Assembly: GCA_002320285.1 (NCBI GenBank) | Contig: DCKE01000024.1 | Location: forward strand, 230,033-294,032 | DNA from: Flavobacteriaceae bacterium UBA1682 | Lineage (GTDB): Bacteria; Bacteroidota; Bacteroidia; Flavobacteriales; Flavobacteriaceae | Direction: 5' to 3' | Length of the DNA: 64,000 nt | Shown: positions 62,333 through 64,000 of the stretch, piece after piece | How positions within the stretch are numbered: the stretch's first letter is position 1 | Layout: each line of letters starts with the position of its first letter | Notes under the pieces: model-generated | Database searches by the model: none | What the model saw: only the letters and a program-made list of their open reading frames with translations | What the model was told of the DNA's origin: nothing | Program-made: the position numbers and the translations under genes

Positions 62333-63640
62333 CTAAGTAATTTGACGTTTTAAAAAGTTTTCATAGCTTTCTATTAATGATCTTAAGCCTTCCGGAGTTT
62401 GTTGAGGAGCCAGTACTATTTCAAGTTTTCCGATATTATTAGAGATTTCCCCTTCTTTGATAGTTTCTTTAGAAAAATCAATCATCACTTGATCATCTAT
62501 GACATCAAATTTGAAGTTAGCATTAAAAGTAGCTTTTTCAATATTGTAATTACATATGGGGACTAATGTCAATAAAGGAACCTCAATAGGGGTGCTTATA
62601 GTTTTATACTCTTTATCGTTATCGGGTGTCGCAAAATCAAATGTAGCAGGATAATTTACTCTTACGGTTTTTGGTACTAAAGATTCGATACTTTTTTTAA
62701 TATATCTTTTGCTACTCTTAATCAATTCAATAATGGCAGCCCGATCAACTTTTGAAGTTTTAATTAACTGTACTACATGTACTCCTTCTTGAATCAGCTG
62801 TGTTAGATTACTTCTATACAAAATTTGTAATTGTTCGGAATTAGAAATCGAATCAAGCATTCCCTGTCTTTTTATTTCCAACTGATCTATTACCAACTTT
62901 TCATTATCTAAATCGATTTTTTTCTTAGCGATTTCTGACTCAATATGTATAAGATCAAGCGATATTTTGTCAATTACTTTATTTAGATTGCTCATCTTAA
63001 CTTCAATTTTTTTAAGCTCATTGACACTTAAATCAAGGTTTTTTAACTGAGCATTAAGTTCTTCTAAATTTAGAATTGCCGCTTGTTGTTTATCTAAAAA
63101 TCCTTCATATCTAGAACTGAGTAATTGCAATTGATTTTGTAAATCGGCCTGCAGTTCTTTCTTTATTTTTATTTCATTAAGCGTAACTTCTATAGATATG
63201 TTGTCTTTTTTGATACGATCAATTAATGAACTATTGTACAACTTAGAAGAAATCAGTTCTTTACTATTGTTTTCTTTTACTATTTTTAGTAAATTATACT
63301 TTTTATTAAATGAATAAGATTCCAATAGAAAATCGGCTAGTAAGTCATCTTCTCTAGAAATATCAGATTTAAAGTTGGTAATATCATTTTGTTTAAGATT
63401 TACTTCACCTAGAACATTGAGGTTTTCATTGCTAACATAGTCTATGAAAATATCATTAGAACGAATAGGCTGAATAAGTGCATAAAGCTCTTTATTATAT
63501 TCTTTATTCTCTAAAATAATTTCTTCTGTTTCTTTAAAGAAATACTCATCTAAGATAGATTCATTTCTTTTTCTGATGGACTCGCTTGAATTTACAATAG
63601 CTGATTGTAAAGACTTTACAAATAATTCGAAATTTTGCAT
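62333..63640 (-). CDS. Coiled-coil protein with DUF2589-like C-terminus
   Basis: The 435-residue protein has a long central coiled coil (about 130-310) and a C-terminal beta domain (STPIEVPLLTLVPICNYNIEKATFNANFKF ... KLEIVLAPQQTPEGLRSLIESYENFL) that resembles DUF2589. DUF2589 proteins are small, often clustered and of unknown function. It follows the zinc-ribbon gene by 11 bp and shares its C-terminal pattern with the gene cut at the window edge. Confidence 0.72.
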   Translation of the reverse strand: MQNFELFVKSLQSAIVNSSESIRKRNESILDEYFFKETEEIILENKEYNKELYALIQPIRSNDIFIDYVSNENLNVLGEVNLKQNDITNFKSDISREDDLLADFLLESYSFNKKYNLLKIVKENNSKELISSKLYNSSLIDRIKKDNISIEVTLNEIKIKKELQADLQNQLQLLSSRYEGFLDKQQAAILNLEELNAQLKNLDLSVNELKKIEVKMSNLNKVIDKISLDLIHIESEIAKKKIDLDNEKLVIDQLEIKRQGMLDSISNSEQLQILYRSNLTQLIQEGVHVVQLIKTSKVDRAAIIELIKSSKRYIKKSIESLVPKTVRVNYPATFDFATPDNDKEYKTISTPIEVPLLTLVPICNYNIEKATFNANFKFDVIDDQVMIDFSKETIKEGEISNNIGKLEIVLAPQQTPEGLRSLIESYENFLKRQIT

Positions 63641-63651
63641 AAAGATTTTAT

Positions 63652-63837
63652 TTAAGATTTTATTTTAGAAAATTGATTAAGTGCATCGTTAACCAATGAT
63701 TTACTCTCATTGGCTAAACCAACAATAAGCCCACATTTAAAACATGAAAATTTAACTCCTAATAATAATCGTTTTGTGTTAATAATAATTTCCTGATTGC
63801 AATCTGGACAATTTATTTTTGTATTACTATCTATCAT
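63652..63837 (-). CDS. Zinc-ribbon small protein
   Basis: The 61-residue protein has two CxxC pairs (NCPDCNQEI and FSCFKCGLI) of a zinc ribbon, then a helical tail (NESKSLVNDALNQFSKI). It lies between two DUF2589-like genes (7 and 11 bp spacing), so it is probably part of the same complex or regulation. Confidence 0.8.
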   Translation of the reverse strand: MIDSNTKINCPDCNQEIIINTKRLLLGVKFSCFKCGLIVGLANESKSLVNDALNQFSKIKS

Positions 63838-63843
63838 CTTGTT

Positions 63844-64000
63844 CTAATTTATTTTACTATACATATCAATTATATTTAATAAACCATTGGGCAATGGCAA
63901 TTTTGAGGCTTCAACAAAAACACTTAAGTTTTTATTTGAATGAGTACCTTTATTACTGTTTTTTTTATCCCCACTAAGCTTCCCGCTTAATTGCGCTTTT
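63844..64000 (-). CDS. DUF2589-like protein, 3' part only
   Basis: An open frame enters from the right edge and ends with TAG at 63844-63846. The visible 51 residues end SNKNLSVFVEASKLPLPNGLLNIIDMYSKIN, resembling the C-terminus of the 435-residue gene product (KLEIVLAPQQTPEGLRSLIESY). It is thus the first visible gene of the minus-strand cluster. The N-terminus lies outside the window. Confidence 0.65.
   Translation of the reverse strand, partial: KAQLSGKLSGDKKNSNKGTHSNKNLSVFVEASKLPLPNGLLNIIDMYSKIN

Noticed and set aside
1..64000. CRISPR array or cas genes
   Set aside because: No regularly spaced direct repeats with unique spacers and no Cas-like protein; the 7-bp array at 1-70 and REP-like repeats at 60968-61180 do not fit.

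Overview
The window looks like chromosomal DNA of a flavobacterium (Bacteroidota, Flavobacteriia). It is AT-rich, with few Shine-Dalgarno sequences and several flavobacterial -7 boxes (TAnnTTTG). One full TTG-N19-TAnnTTTG promoter lies in front of a tRNA gene. Many families are typical of the group: a DPP4-type peptidase, WG-repeat protein, RteC, a phage-integrase-SAM-type recombinase, DUF5675, and a RibBA with a degenerate second domain. I cannot name the species.

Bases 1-39,840 are mostly ordinary chromosome. In order: a heptamer tandem repeat; an ALDH-fold protein lacking both catalytic residues, with an AraC regulator; a BCP-type peroxiredoxin; two tandem AraC paralogues; a cysE-cysK cysteine operon; a GNAT/racemase pair; a DUF3037/HipA-like kinase pair; tag; lipoamide dehydrogenase; a Cys/Met-metabolism PLP enzyme; an esterase, SDRs, DUF2071, a deoxyribosyltransferase-like protein, YdcF, MFS, DMP19-like, pirin, WG-repeat, DPP4 and bestrophin genes; a peroxiredoxin-thioredoxin-small protein operon; and an HxlR/MFS divergent pair. 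This part ends in a tight same-strand cluster tpx-dgkA-ftsK-lolA-lptF/G-ribB concerned with the envelope, division and riboflavin.

Bases 39,951-60,826 are an integrated element of about 20.9 kb in the 3' end of tRNA-Ser(TGA). A 14-bp direct repeat of the tRNA end marks both borders, and an 18-bp direct repeat lies just inside each border. The left end carries recombination and maintenance genes (integrase, RteC-like, excisionase-like HTH, winged-helix protein, DnaC-like ATPase). The rest is a defence-type cargo: a Hanks-type kinase, a class III cyclase-like protein and a beta-helix membrane protein; a SymE-like toxin; an ATPase plus DUF4276 TOPRIM-like pair; a HaeIII-type restriction-modification system; a 655-residue protein ending in a HEPN RNxxxH motif; an AbiC-like protein; and a small membrane protein/DUF5675/unknown trio. 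XRE regulator copies (one intact, one cut by a nonsense codon, one remnant) sit at module junctions, so the cargo was probably assembled by duplication and recombination. No relaxase or capsid gene was recognised.

Bases 60,827-64,000 return to the chromosome. They hold the terminator that probably belonged to tRNA-Ser, three REP-like repeats, a decayed transposase end, a GH19 lysozyme-like gene, and the end of a minus-strand cluster encoding two DUF2589-like proteins (one cut by the window edge) and a zinc-ribbon protein.
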